From Desulfobulbaceae bacterium UBA2262 (GTDB taxonomy: Bacteria; Desulfobacterota; Desulfobulbia; Desulfobulbales; Desulfurivibrionaceae), in assembly GCA_002347185.1 (NCBI GenBank), contig DDXK01000125.1:176-15279 (forward strand): DNA of 15,104 nt. Reading direction: 5' to 3'. Within the stretch, counting starts at the first letter, position 1; every line of letters begins with the position of its first letter. Below the pieces are notes generated by a model that was not told the origin of the DNA, did not search any database, and was given only the letters and a program-made list of their open reading frames with translations. The translations under genes were made by a program, and so were the position numbers. Below, in pieces: positions 1 to 6,565 of this stretch.

Positions 1-1512
1 GGCCAGCTCCTCCATGGCCGAGGAAATCTCCTCGATGGAAGCCGCCTGCTGGCTGGCGCCCTGGGAAACCTGCTGGGAGCTGCCGCTCAACTCCTGACTG
101 CCCGAGGCAACCTGATCGGCGGCCATGCGGACATCACGGATAATGGTCTTGAGCCTTTCCACCATGGCGGAGAGGGCCATGCCGAAGGAATCGTTCTCGG
201 AAAGCAGCTTCACCTCGACGCCGAGATCGCCCTCGGAGATCTTTTCCGCGGTTTTCGCCATCTCGCGCAGGTTGGCCACCATCCGGGCCAGGGCCTTGCC
301 CAGCACATCCTCCTCGGCCGGGTCTATCTCCACGGAAAGATCGCCCAGAGCAATCCTTTCCGCCATACGCGCCTTGGCCTTCAGGCTCTCCACCATCCGC
401 AGATGGGCATGCCCAAGCATGTCTTTCTCGGAAAGCAGCACCACTTCGACATTCAGATCGCCGGCGGCCACGGTTTCCGCCTCCTGCGCCGTACTCTTCA
501 GGCTCTCCACCATTCCGGCCAGCGCCTTGCCCAGGGCGTCCCGGTCGGAAAGCAGGTCAACCCGGACATTGAGATCGCCCAGGGCGATCTGCTCGGCCTT
601 GGCCGCCGTCCCCTGCAGGCTTTCCACCATCCTGGCCAGCGCCCTGCCCAGTTTGTCGCGTTCGGAGAGGATCCGCACCTGCACGTCCAGATCGCCGGTG
701 GAGACCTGTTCCGCCATCTGCGCGGTGGCGCGGAGATTTTCCACCATCGTCCGCATGGCGGCAAGCATCTGCCCGATCTCATCCCCGCTTTTGCTGGCAA
801 TCTCCACCTCCAGGTCTCCCCTGGCCACCATCTGCACCTTGCCCACCGCCTCGCGCAGGGGCTTGACGATGACGCCGATGGTCAGATAGACAAGCACCGC
901 GATCAGCACAATGACCACCAGGGCGAAAAAGAGGATATTCCTGACGATCCTCTGGGCGGCGGCCTTCTCCCCGGCCTCGGCCTGCCGGATCACCGCGCTG
1001 CTGCGGGCCTCGGCCTGCTGGATGCTCCTGGCGACATTGTCGAGATTGAGCCCCAGCTCGACGGCGCCGACCTTCTGCTCGTTGACCTGGATCTCCTTGC
1101 TGACGATGCTCTCGGGATTGAAGCCCTCGGGCCGGACACTGCCCCGGGTGATCGGCGAGCCGTCCTTGTCGTAAAAGACCACGAAATCGATATCCGGATC
1201 GGAAACCGTGCTCTGCACGATCTGCTCCAGAAAGGCAAACTCGTAGTTCATGATGAGATCCTGCCCGGTCCGGGCCAGCATGTCGGCAAAGGATCGCCCC
1301 TTCTGCACCAGATCCTCGCGCAACAGCCTTTCCTGCTCCTTCTGCTGCTCCCGCAGGGTGTTGACAAAGGTCCTGCCCTGCTCGCCGAGGGCGGCCCGCA
1401 TGGAGGAGTTTATAGCCAGGGTCAGGCCGAGCATGAGAAGGAAAACAGCGGCGACGATGGCGCTGTTGAGCTTGGCGGCAATGCCGAGATCACGGATTTT
1501 CTCTTTGAGCAT
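1..1512 (-). CDS. Methyl-accepting chemotaxis protein with tandem HAMP repeats (3' end missing)
   Basis: Inner-membrane chemoreceptor that would signal to CheA/CheW. 504 residues are visible and the frame runs open off the left edge. Order: short cytoplasmic N-terminus, TM1 about residues 16-34, extracytoplasmic sensor about 35-191 with a Cache/PAS-like strand pattern (DFVVFYDKDG, 109-118), TM2 about 192-214, then six HAMP-like units each marked by GDLxV/I (232, 273, 312, 351, 390, 428). After them comes the start of the signalling helix, with the SGSQELSGSSQQVSQGASQQ pattern typical of MCPs; the conserved hairpin tip is beyond the window. The chosen ATG (1510-1512) has a GAGGAG Shine-Dalgarno six bases upstream. 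A second in-frame ATG 60 bases upstream also has a good Shine-Dalgarno and would add 20 residues. The ligand cannot be read from the sequence. The family call is secure. Confidence 0.93.
   Translation of the reverse strand, partial: MLKEKIRDLGIAAKLNSAIVAAVFLLMLGLTLAINSSMRAALGEQGRTFVNTLREQQKEQERLLREDLVQKGRSFADMLARTGQDLIMNYEFAFLEQIVQSTVSDPDIDFVVFYDKDGSPITRGSVRPEGFNPESIVSKEIQVNEQKVGAVELGLNLDNVARSIQQAEARSSAVIRQAEAGEKAAAQRIVRNILFFALVVIVLIAVLVYLTIGVIVKPLREAVGKVQMVARGDLEVEIASKSGDEIGQMLAAMRTMVENLRATAQMAEQVSTGDLDVQVRILSERDKLGRALARMVESLQGTAAKAEQIALGDLNVRVDLLSDRDALGKALAGMVESLKSTAQEAETVAAGDLNVEVVLLSEKDMLGHAHLRMVESLKAKARMAERIALGDLSVEIDPAEEDVLGKALARMVANLREMAKTAEKISEGDLGVEVKLLSENDSFGMALSAMVERLKTIIRDVRMAADQVASGSQELSGSSQQVSQGASQQAASIEEISSAMEELA
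115..819 (-). repeat. Six tandem HAMP-like coding repeats (38-41 residue period)
   Basis: Within the chemoreceptor, the motif GDL followed by x-V/I occurs at residues 232, 273, 312, 351, 390 and 428, giving periods of 41, 39, 39, 39 and 38 residues. Each unit continues with a polar turn, an (F/I/L)G core, a helix ending in MVE(S/N)L and a second short helix with an A-E pair, as in HAMP AS1-connector-AS2 folds. The related nucleotide repeats appear as GATCGCC-type words every 114-123 bases. The first unit directly follows TM2 and is a normal HAMP; the others are concatenated, as in poly-HAMP receptors. Confidence 0.8.
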
Positions 1513-1537
1513 CTTTCTCTCCTCTGCTTGCGCTGAT

Positions 1538-1570
1538 AAAAAAAAGCTTCCAGACGAATGACCTGGAAGC
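1538..1570 (-). terminator. Rho-independent terminator between glycosyltransferase and chemoreceptor
   Basis: Reading the minus strand, GCTTCCAG and CTGGAAGC form a perfect 8-bp stem with a 9-nt loop, followed at once by eight T residues (1545-1538). It lies about 60 bases past the glycosyltransferase stop, so it can end that transcript. It also lies downstream of the promoter proposed for the chemoreceptor, so it sits in that gene's leader. Confidence 0.82.
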
Positions 1571-1584
1571 ATCCGCACTCCTTT
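1570..1584 (-). promoter_or_regulatory. Alternative in-frame start with strong Shine-Dalgarno upstream of the chemoreceptor
   Basis: AAAGGAG (1584-1578) lies five bases before an ATG (1572-1570) that is in frame with the chemoreceptor ATG at 1512. The 20 intervening codons have no stop and run through the terminator hairpin and its T-tract (the T-tract reads Phe-Phe-Leu). A ribosome starting here would cover the hairpin. Either this is the true start or an attenuation device; it could also be chance. Confidence 0.4.
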
Positions 1585-1585
1585 A

Positions 1586-1615
1586 AGTATAGAGAAGAGG
1601 CGCGGCTGGCGTCAA
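1586..1615 (-). promoter_or_regulatory. Sigma70-like promoter for the chemoreceptor
   Basis: On the minus strand TTGACG (1615-1610) and TATACT (1591-1586) are separated by 18 bases, close to the housekeeping consensus. The predicted transcript starts near 1579, about 67 bases before the ATG at 1512, so transcription would enter the terminator hairpin within the first 40 bases. The -35 lies just past the glycosyltransferase stop codon. Confidence 0.6.
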
Positions 1616-1631
1616 AGTTTTTTCAGAGCCC

Positions 1632-2519
1632 TCAGCCGCGGGGCGGAGAGGAGGCAACGCCCGCGGCCAGGGCCAGATAGCGGAGCCCTTCCTCGCGCCG
1701 GCCGTGCTTGAGGCAGCCGTTGCCGTAGATGGTCGCCTTGCCGGCCAGGGCCTTGCCGGCGAGAGCGCGCTGGGAGGGGGAAAGAATGGCGGCGGCGAGC
1801 AGCTTTTCGAGGGAGCGGATGCGGAAACGGTCCATGCCGACCCGGTGCTGGACCGAGACCTGATCTGACCTGCCCCCATGCTTGACGGTGAGGGGCGCGT
1901 CAACCAGGAGAAACTCGTGGGCCACGCTCGCCCGCAGCCAGAGATCGTAATCCTCGCAGCAGGGGAAGGACTCGTCGAAGAGACCGATGCGGGCAAAGAG
2001 CTCCCGCCGGACCATGACCGTGGACATGCCCACCACGCAGAGCTCAAGGCTGCGGGCGAAGATATCGCCGCCTTCCTTGCGATGGCGGAGCTTCTGATTG
2101 AGGTGCCGGCCGTTCCGGTACCAGGTCTCCTGGGTATGGGAAACGAAGAGCTCGGGGCGGGCTTCCATGGCCTGCACCTGCATGGCAAGCTTGCCAGGGT
2201 GGAAATGGTCATCGGCGTCGAGAAAGGCGAGAAGCCCATGGCGGGCCTCCCTGATCCCAAGGTTGCGGGCGGCGGCCGGCCCCCGGTTTTCCTGGAAGAG
2301 GTAGCGGACCGCGCCGCCATAGGAGGCGACCAGGCTGGCGGTGGCATCGCTGGAACCGTCATCCACCACGATGAGCTCGAAATTCCGATGGGTCTGGACC
2401 AGGACCGAATCGATGGCCCGGGCCAGGAAGGACTCCCGATTGAAGGTGGGGATGATGACCGTGACGGCCGGCGCCGAGCGAGGGTCCGAGGGCGAGGTTT
2501 CCCGTTCCTCAGTCCACAT
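1632..2519 (-). CDS. Family 2 glycosyltransferase
   Basis: A 295-residue soluble GT-A fold enzyme that would transfer a sugar from a nucleotide-sugar donor, most likely for cell-surface polysaccharide; donor and acceptor cannot be read. Seen: VTVIIPTFNRESFLARAIDSVL (nucleotide-binding start, residues 19-40), VVDDGSSD (51-58), NRGPAAARNLG (78-88), the metal-binding DADD (101-104), GLFDES (179-184) and the acceptor-side ED followed by YDLWLR (189-196). The rest is helical and lacks membrane segments. The ATG overlaps the end of the biotin ligase gene by 11 bases with no clear Shine-Dalgarno, which implies translational coupling. Its sequence has no evident link to carboxylase function, so it is probably just the last gene of the operon. 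Family sure, substrate unknown. Confidence 0.9.
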   Translation of the reverse strand: MWTEERETSPSDPRSAPAVTVIIPTFNRESFLARAIDSVLVQTHRNFELIVVDDGSSDATASLVASYGGAVRYLFQENRGPAAARNLGIREARHGLLAFLDADDHFHPGKLAMQVQAMEARPELFVSHTQETWYRNGRHLNQKLRHRKEGGDIFARSLELCVVGMSTVMVRRELFARIGLFDESFPCCEDYDLWLRASVAHEFLLVDAPLTVKHGGRSDQVSVQHRVGMDRFRIRSLEKLLAAAILSPSQRALAGKALAGKATIYGNGCLKHGRREEGLRYLALAAGVASSPPRG

Positions 2520-3432
2520 AGAGGATTTCGCCGGAATGCTCGATCAGCTCCTCGCCGCTGGCGAGCTGCCGGAGAATGAGGCCGCCGTCCGGGGCAAGGC
2601 CGAGCACCTTGGCCAGGTATTGCGGCTTTTGCTGCACGTCGAAGCCGAAGCGGACCGTCCGGCCAATGGTGTCGCTCAGCTCAAGCCAGGCAGGCAGGAG
2701 CAGGCCGGAGGCGCCTTGCCCCTCTCCATATGCATCCTCAGCCAGCCGCTCGGCCTCGTCGTGGCAGAGCAGGCCGAAATACCAGGAAAACTTGGCGAGG
2801 AGCAGGTCGGCAAAAGAGGGCAGGTCGATCTCCCTGCCGAGGACGGTCCGCATGGAGGTGGCCAGGCCGGCAAGCTCCCCGGGGAAATCGACGTTGTTGA
2901 CATTGATGCCCACCCCGATGAGCAGATACTCATCCCCGAACCTGCGGCTGCGGTAGGTTTCGCAGAGGATGCCGCAGAGCTTCCGGCCGCCCAGGTGCAC
3001 ATCGTTCACCCATTTGACCCACGCCTCGATGCCGTGGGCACGGATCGCCTCGCAGCAGGCGGCGCCGGCCGCCATGGGATAGAGGGCCGTGCTTGCGGGC
3101 AGCAGGGTATTGGCCATGACCAGGGTGAGCCAGAGGCCACCGGGCGGGGCATGCCAGAGGCGCTGAAAGCGGCCCCGGCTCCCGGTGAGGGTGTCGGCGA
3201 GAAAGAGCATGCCGGTGGGGAAGGAATGGTCGCGGGCCTCGTATTCGTCGATGCGCTGCCGGGCCAGATCCATGAGGCGGCCGGCCCTGGGCAGGTGTTC
3301 GATCCGGCTCGCCACCGGCGCACCGTAACGGTAGACGGCCTCCACCACTTCGGCGGGGTAACGCCTGAGCCGGCGGGGGATCTCCTCCTCGGCTATGCGC
3401 TGCTGAATCCGCTGCGGGGAAAGGCTCTGCAT
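2509..3432 (-). CDS. birA: Biotin--[biotin carboxyl-carrier] protein ligase
   Basis: Class I-like biotin protein ligase: it makes biotinoyl-AMP and attaches biotin to a carrier lysine, here probably the carrier encoded just upstream. 307 residues. Seen: SRGRFQRLWHAPPGG (85-99) at the place of the biotinoyl-AMP loop, KWVNDVHLGGRKLCGIL (140-156) with the catalytic-type Lys151, and GVGINVNN (173-180). The C-terminal SH3-like part holds RTVRFGFDV and ends GEILYVD. The first 70 residues are not the usual DNA-binding winged helix as far as can be seen, so repressor function is unlikely. The canonical GRGRRG loop is changed to SRGRFQ. ATG 3432 is preferred, with TGAGG eight bases before it; a GTG lies one codon upstream. 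A strong hairpin separates it from the carrier gene. Confidence 0.88.
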   Translation of the reverse strand: MQSLSPQRIQQRIAEEEIPRRLRRYPAEVVEAVYRYGAPVASRIEHLPRAGRLMDLARQRIDEYEARDHSFPTGMLFLADTLTGSRGRFQRLWHAPPGGLWLTLVMANTLLPASTALYPMAAGAACCEAIRAHGIEAWVKWVNDVHLGGRKLCGILCETYRSRRFGDEYLLIGVGINVNNVDFPGELAGLATSMRTVLGREIDLPSFADLLLAKFSWYFGLLCHDEAERLAEDAYGEGQGASGLLLPAWLELSDTIGRTVRFGFDVQQKPQYLAKVLGLAPDGGLILRQLASGEELIEHSGEILYVD

Positions 3433-3448
3433 CACCTCGGCCTCAGAG

Positions 3449-3495
3449 GGTCTGCCCGGAGCAACGCACTGCGGGGCGGACTCCCCGGGCAGACC
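3449..3495 (-). promoter_or_regulatory. Intercistronic hairpin between carrier and ligase genes
   Basis: GGTCTGCCCGG (3449-3459) and CCGGGCAGACC (3485-3495) form a perfect 11-bp inverted repeat around a 25-base loop, filling most of the 63-base gap. There is no T-run after it on either strand, so it is not a simple terminator. It may stabilise or process the mRNA and lower ligase expression relative to the carrier. Confidence 0.6.
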
Positions 3496-3498
3496 GCG

Positions 3499-4146
3499 TT
3501 ATTCCCACTCCGCCTTGACGCGGGTGATGATCTTCTGGATGTAGGGGAGCTTTTCCTTGGAGCAGATGCCCAGAAGCGGCTCTCCCTGGGCAACGCTCAC
3601 CCCGGGCTGAAAATAGACGGAATGGATGATGCCCGGCTCGCCGGCGTAGTAGACCGGCGTATCGCGCTTCATGAGCGACATGGTCAGGATCTCGTCTCCG
3701 GGCTGGATGGAGACGGAGCGCTGGCCGTACTTGTCGATCTTGGCCTGCAGGTCCAGGGAGAAAAAATACTTGGCCCGCTCCGGTGCATTGAAGGGCTCGA
3801 GCACCTGCCGGAGGATATTCTCGATGATCTCCCGCTTCTTCAAGGGGTGGCGGATGGTGAGGATCTTCTCGCCCGCCTCGACGAACTGCCCTTCCAGGTC
3901 GTCCCGGATAAAGGAGACCACCCCGTTGCTGGTGGCGAAGATCTTCTTCTGGTTGCCCTCACGCAGCATCTCGTAGAGCAGGGTGCCGCGGATGTGGTGC
4001 CACTCGCCGGTGGGCCCCTCCACCTCGGCGTCCTTCCGGACCTTGAAGCGAACCTGCCCGGTATGAAGGGTGTGCACGTCCATATACTCGAAGGGATCGG
4101 AGCGATACTTGCTGATGATTGCGTCGAAGTCTATATCCTGCGTCAT
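3499..4146 (-). CDS. Divergent biotin carboxyl-carrier protein with two biotinyl/lipoyl-like halves
   Basis: Probable biotin carrier of the neighbouring carboxylase, 215 residues, cytoplasmic. The C-terminal half has the biotinyl-domain pattern: residues 153-165 place Lys160 in an LMK motif, then a tight turn (AGEPGII, 168-174) and PGVSVAQGEPLLGI (181-194). This aligns in layout with the classical MKM...P..G.V..V.....G..V..G..L..I. Lys160 is the likely biotinylated residue, but the usual second Met is Arg (LMKR). An earlier half (about 55-101) repeats the pattern without a usable lysine: EMLREG, then KIFATSNGVVSFI and GQFVEAGEKILTI. Position between the carboxyltransferase and biotin ligase genes supports the role. 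It is not a typical AccB: no Ala/Pro linker and an atypical motif. A lipoyl-like structural subunit is the alternative. Confidence 0.78.
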   Translation of the reverse strand: MTQDIDFDAIISKYRSDPFEYMDVHTLHTGQVRFKVRKDAEVEGPTGEWHHIRGTLLYEMLREGNQKKIFATSNGVVSFIRDDLEGQFVEAGEKILTIRHPLKKREIIENILRQVLEPFNAPERAKYFFSLDLQAKIDKYGQRSVSIQPGDEILTMSLMKRDTPVYYAGEPGIIHSVYFQPGVSVAQGEPLLGICSKEKLPYIQKIITRVKAEWE

Positions 4147-4169
4147 GGTATCCGTTTACCCTTGACTGA

Positions 4170-6425
4170 TTATCGATAATAAAGGTTGCCGCCGCCCATG
4201 GTCAACAGCGACTTGTGCAGGTTGCGCCGAAATTCACGGCGGTCCCAGATGCCCTGGATATGCCCGCGTTTCAAGGCGTTGCGCGCGTTGTGATAGTCGG
4301 GCGGGATGTCGGCGCCGGTGGTGTCCCGGATGACCCGGGGGCCGGCGAAGCCGACCCGGCTCGAACGGATGGCGAACTGGTAGGGCGAACAGCCGAGAAA
4401 GCTGGCCACCGGCCCGGCGTAGGAGTTGTTGTCGTAGACCACGATGTAGAGCCCGCCGGAATCGATATACTCCCGCACGGCCATGGTGCACTTGGGCATC
4501 TGCACCACGCCCATGGTGCCCTCGTGGATGCGGATGCCGCCGGTGGTGTGCACATAGGAGAGCAGCGGCCTCCGCTTGATCCTGGCCGTCTCGCAGGCGC
4601 GCACGAATTTCTCGCCCTCGGCGCTGCCCACGGTGCCGTTGCGGAAATCGCTGTAGAGCATGGCCACCACCAGATCCACCCCCATCACCCGGGCGTCGAA
4701 GGTGATGATGCCGCTGCGGCGGCCGGTTTTGGCGATGGCCGCCTGCAGGCGCTTTTCAAAACCGGGATAGCTCAGAGGATTGCCGGCGCAAATCTCGCTG
4801 TTGAACTCGCGGATGGAATCCGGGTCGAAGAGATGCTTGAGATACCACTGGTATTCCAAGGGGAAATGGTGGCCGCAGGTCTCGCAGACCCCGCAGAACT
4901 CGCCATAGAGGTCCGGGACCCAGAGATCCTTGCAGCCCTGCTTTTCGGCATTGGGGCAGGTGACGGTACGGTCCTCGTTGGCCAGCGGGCTGGTGTAGAC
5001 ATCACCGAACTCGATGGGGTCCTCGCCACTGCCGACCCCGGCCGCGACCAGCTTCCCTCCCTTGCCGCCCGGCTTCTTGGCGATGAAATCGTACGCGGCG
5101 GAAAAGGGAGCGGAAACCTGCTTGATCAGCACCGAGCCCTCGCCGGAAACGTCCTGAAAAACCTTTTTCACCTGCTTCTGCTGGCTTTTGAGGACATCGT
5201 AGCGGAAGCTGTAGTACAGCTTGGCCAGGCTCTTCCTTGCCTTCTGGCAGAGGGTGGAGCAGGCGGAGCCCTCGTAGGTATAGCCGCTCTTCGCCATGGC
5301 CCGGTATTTCTTCGAACGCAGGCTCAGGAGGCGCTGCACCTCGTCCTCGTTGAGATCCCAGGAGATATCGATATGGGGCTCTTCGGCCACGTGCTCCTCG
5401 GCCTTCTTCATCTTCAGTTCGTAGGCGCGGAAGGCCCGCAGGCTCTTGGTCTTGAGGACGACCTCGTCGGTGGCCCGTATCACCTCGCTCTTGAGCCGGC
5501 GGAAAAAGCCGAAATCGTCGCGCTTGGCCCCCAGGGGCGGCTCGCAAACGACACGGTCGATGGTGCCGAGCTTGAGGTTTTGCTCCGCGGTGATGTGCAG
5601 GCTTTCGGCGCAGGCCTCCACCAGCTCCTTGGGCATCTTCTCGCCTTCGCGGATCTTGCCCTCGATGGCCGCGGCGCCTTCCGGCGAGATCACCGAATAG
5701 TAGCCATGGGAGAACATCAGGCGCACATCGGCCATGCCCACCGCCTCGGCGCCGCCGGAACCGCCCTCGGAGGTGACCGAAATCATCGGCACCCTGAGCT
5801 TGGCCATGGCGTAAAGGTTCCGGGCAATCTGCTGACCGGCCCCGGGGTAATCCTCCACCGGGAAGGAGCCGGGCGTGAAGATATAGAAATGGATGGGAAT
5901 GCCCTCGGTCTCGGCAACCTTCATGTAGCGCAGGGCCTTCTCGTTGCCCCAGGGCCTGGAGCAGCCGCCGTTGCGGAACTCCTCGCCATGCCCCTTCTCA
6001 TGGCCGATGACCATGACCTGCTGCATCACCGACTTGTTCTTGACCCGGCGGATGATGCTGGCCCGCGCCGCCACCATGGAGGGGTCGATGCTGATCTCTT
6101 CCGCGCCGCCCAGCTCGGTATAGTCCTCGTAGACGTTTTCCAGAATATCCTTGAGGGTGAACCGGTGCGGATTGCGGACGATGCGCACCTTTTCCATGGG
6201 GCTCAGGGTTTCCTCGCAGCGCGCCTCCAGAAAGGAAAGGGAGTCCTCGAAGGCGCGCAGCTCCTCGCTCAGCTCCTCTTCCTTGAGGTCGTAAAACCTG
6301 TCCCGCAGGCGGGCGAACTTTTCACGCAAGCCGGAGAGGTTGCCCCATTCGCTGCCGTCCTTGATCTGGATCAGGTAGCTGATGCGTTCTTCTATCTTCA
6401 CAAGCCGCTTTCGTAAGTCTTCCAT
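4170..6425 (-). CDS. Fused acetyl-CoA carboxylase carboxyltransferase (alpha then beta)
   Basis: Transfers the carboxyl group from carboxybiotin to acetyl-CoA (malonyl-CoA synthesis). 751 residues. Residues 1-300 match AccA: helical N-terminus, VRIVRNPHRFTLKDIL (80-95), GHEKGH (141-146), KALRYMK (163-169), the oxyanion-type EGGSGGAEAVG (220-230) and YYSVISPEGAAAI (242-254). Residues 310-485 are a mostly helical linker. Residues 490-751 match AccD: a cysteine cluster (490, 498, 511, 514, 517), GSAEGEKFVRACE (600-612), TTGGIRIHEG (627-636) at the place of SGGARMQEG, and GFAGPRVI (692-699). A zinc-ribbon beta part plus AccA argues for acetyl-CoA rather than a propionyl-CoA carboxylase. Bacterial AccA and AccD are usually separate; known fusions I recall place beta first. 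23 bases separate it from the carrier gene. Start ATG 6425 has only a weak Shine-Dalgarno. Confidence 0.9.
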   Translation of the reverse strand: MEDLRKRLVKIEERISYLIQIKDGSEWGNLSGLREKFARLRDRFYDLKEEELSEELRAFEDSLSFLEARCEETLSPMEKVRIVRNPHRFTLKDILENVYEDYTELGGAEEISIDPSMVAARASIIRRVKNKSVMQQVMVIGHEKGHGEEFRNGGCSRPWGNEKALRYMKVAETEGIPIHFYIFTPGSFPVEDYPGAGQQIARNLYAMAKLRVPMISVTSEGGSGGAEAVGMADVRLMFSHGYYSVISPEGAAAIEGKIREGEKMPKELVEACAESLHITAEQNLKLGTIDRVVCEPPLGAKRDDFGFFRRLKSEVIRATDEVVLKTKSLRAFRAYELKMKKAEEHVAEEPHIDISWDLNEDEVQRLLSLRSKKYRAMAKSGYTYEGSACSTLCQKARKSLAKLYYSFRYDVLKSQQKQVKKVFQDVSGEGSVLIKQVSAPFSAAYDFIAKKPGGKGGKLVAAGVGSGEDPIEFGDVYTSPLANEDRTVTCPNAEKQGCKDLWVPDLYGEFCGVCETCGHHFPLEYQWYLKHLFDPDSIREFNSEICAGNPLSYPGFEKRLQAAIAKTGRRSGIITFDARVMGVDLVVAMLYSDFRNGTVGSAEGEKFVRACETARIKRRPLLSYVHTTGGIRIHEGTMGVVQMPKCTMAVREYIDSGGLYIVVYDNNSYAGPVASFLGCSPYQFAIRSSRVGFAGPRVIRDTTGADIPPDYHNARNALKRGHIQGIWDRREFRRNLHKSLLTMGGGNLYYR

Positions 6426-6440
6426 CTATTCTCTACCTTG

Positions 6441-6468
6441 GTTGCCATCAACGGGAAGGGATGGCAAC
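6441..6468 (-). promoter_or_regulatory. Hairpin in the leader of the carboxyltransferase gene
   Basis: GTTGCCATC (6441-6449) and GATGGCAAC (6460-6468) are a perfect 9-bp inverted repeat with a 10-base loop, ending 15 bases before the carboxyltransferase ATG on the minus strand. There is no T-run. The 140-base gap upstream (6426-6565) otherwise holds a smaller GC-rich hairpin (6547-6562) and no gene. It could hold back translation, process the mRNA, or be a protein site. Confidence 0.5.
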
Positions 6469-6565
6469 GGTCGTTGCGTTGCTGAGTTCCCGCCGCCGGA
6501 TCTGCCTGAACGACACCCGGTCAGCGCATTTTTTCCTGCCGCCGGACCCTCTGCGCGGAGGGCCG

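Noticed and set aside
403..1536. Long plus-strand open frame of 377 codons opposite the chemoreceptor
   Set aside because: The opposite strand encodes a clear MCP with TM segments and HAMP repeats. The plus frame gives a His/Gly/Leu-rich repeat product, a typical antisense shadow in GC-rich DNA.
2341..4179. 612-codon plus-strand open frame across glycosyltransferase, ligase and carrier
   Set aside because: It spans three recognised minus-strand genes and their gaps, so it is a shadow frame without a plausible start signal.
4215..6416. 733-codon plus-strand open frame opposite the carboxyltransferase
   Set aside because: It is complementary to a recognised AccA-AccD fusion, and its product has no family motif and skewed His/Gly/Ala composition.
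6547..6562. GC-rich hairpin right after the biotin carboxylase stop
   Set aside because: Only five base pairs and followed by A-rich rather than T-rich sequence on the minus strand, so it is not a terminator.
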